This document shows positions 63,019 through 64,000 of a stretch of 64,000 nt of DNA, in pieces. The DNA lies in contig KZ836040.1 in the NCBI GenBank assembly GCA_003255745.1, forward strand, positions 129,748 through 193,747, written 5' to 3'. Position numbers and translations under genes: made by a program. The notes beneath the pieces were generated by a model. That model saw only the letters and a list, made by a program, of their open reading frames with translations, ran no database searches and was not told the origin of the DNA. The first letter of the stretch is position 1. Every line of letters starts with the position of its first letter. This stretch comes from Paracoccus saliphilus (lineage in GTDB: Bacteria > Pseudomonadota > Alphaproteobacteria > Rhodobacterales > Rhodobacteraceae).

Positions 63019-64000
<982 letters not shown>

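Overview
The window is one contiguous, GC-rich (about two-thirds GC by eye) chromosomal stretch of an alphaproteobacterium, most likely a Paracoccus-like member of the Rhodobacteraceae. This rests on the paired b'/b subunits of a split F0 ATP synthase operon, a class II (B12-dependent) ribonucleotide reductase, a Rhodobacteraceae-type ectoine catabolon with EnuR and a TRAP uptake system, and gene order around fabF-mltG and gatCA. Assignment to genus is inference. No insertion sequence, prophage, integrase or CRISPR array was seen. Coding density is high and most neighbouring genes overlap by the 4-base ATGA type.

Layout. 1-3934 (+): a carboxylate-type module of TctA permease (cut by the left edge), AtuA-family protein, DUF4387 protein and AbrB-family membrane protein. 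3931-16818: a complete ectoine/5-hydroxyectoine import and degradation cluster. The minus-strand arm reads enuR, uehABC, eutABC, doeA, doeB. The divergent plus-strand arm reads an AsnC/Lrp regulator, an aldehyde dehydrogenase (DoeC/Ssd) and a transaminase (DoeD/Atf). 16888-21282: a molybdenum block (MocA-like, XdhC-like, modABC) split by rpmG. 21287-26581: a peptide-type ABC transporter operon. 26751-26825: tRNA-Glu.

26940-37773 is mainly housekeeping: AEC exporter, gatCA, a small lipoprotein, an AmpD-like amidase, RNase P RNA, a coiled-coil protein of unknown role, mltG, fabF, adenosine kinase, nth, an OmpA lipoprotein and a FadR-type regulator. 37833-40559 (-) is the F0 operon atpI-B-E-b'-b. 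40758-42890 (+) is an ArsR-family regulator overlapping a pseudouridine kinase/glycosidase pair. 42887-50872 holds patatin, prfB, MgtC, mrcA, an AMIN amidase and an aminotransferase. 51061-64000 holds a DsbA-like protein, manC, nrdJ, 5-FTHF cyclo-ligase, mgtE, hisN, an XRE regulator, quinone oxidoreductase, a Bax-inhibitor-1 protein and the start of a luciferase-like oxidoreductase.

The clearest working system is the ectoine catabolon. UehABC imports ectoine and hydroxyectoine. EutABC are thought to turn hydroxyectoine into ectoine. DoeA opens the ring, DoeB deacetylates to diaminobutyrate, DoeD transaminates and DoeC oxidises to aspartate. EnuR represses and the AsnC-type regulator probably activates. 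The least understood parts are the tctA-atuA-DUF4387-abrB module, the ArsR-psuK-psuG operon with a palindrome at its start, and the RNA-rich gap downstream of nrdJ.
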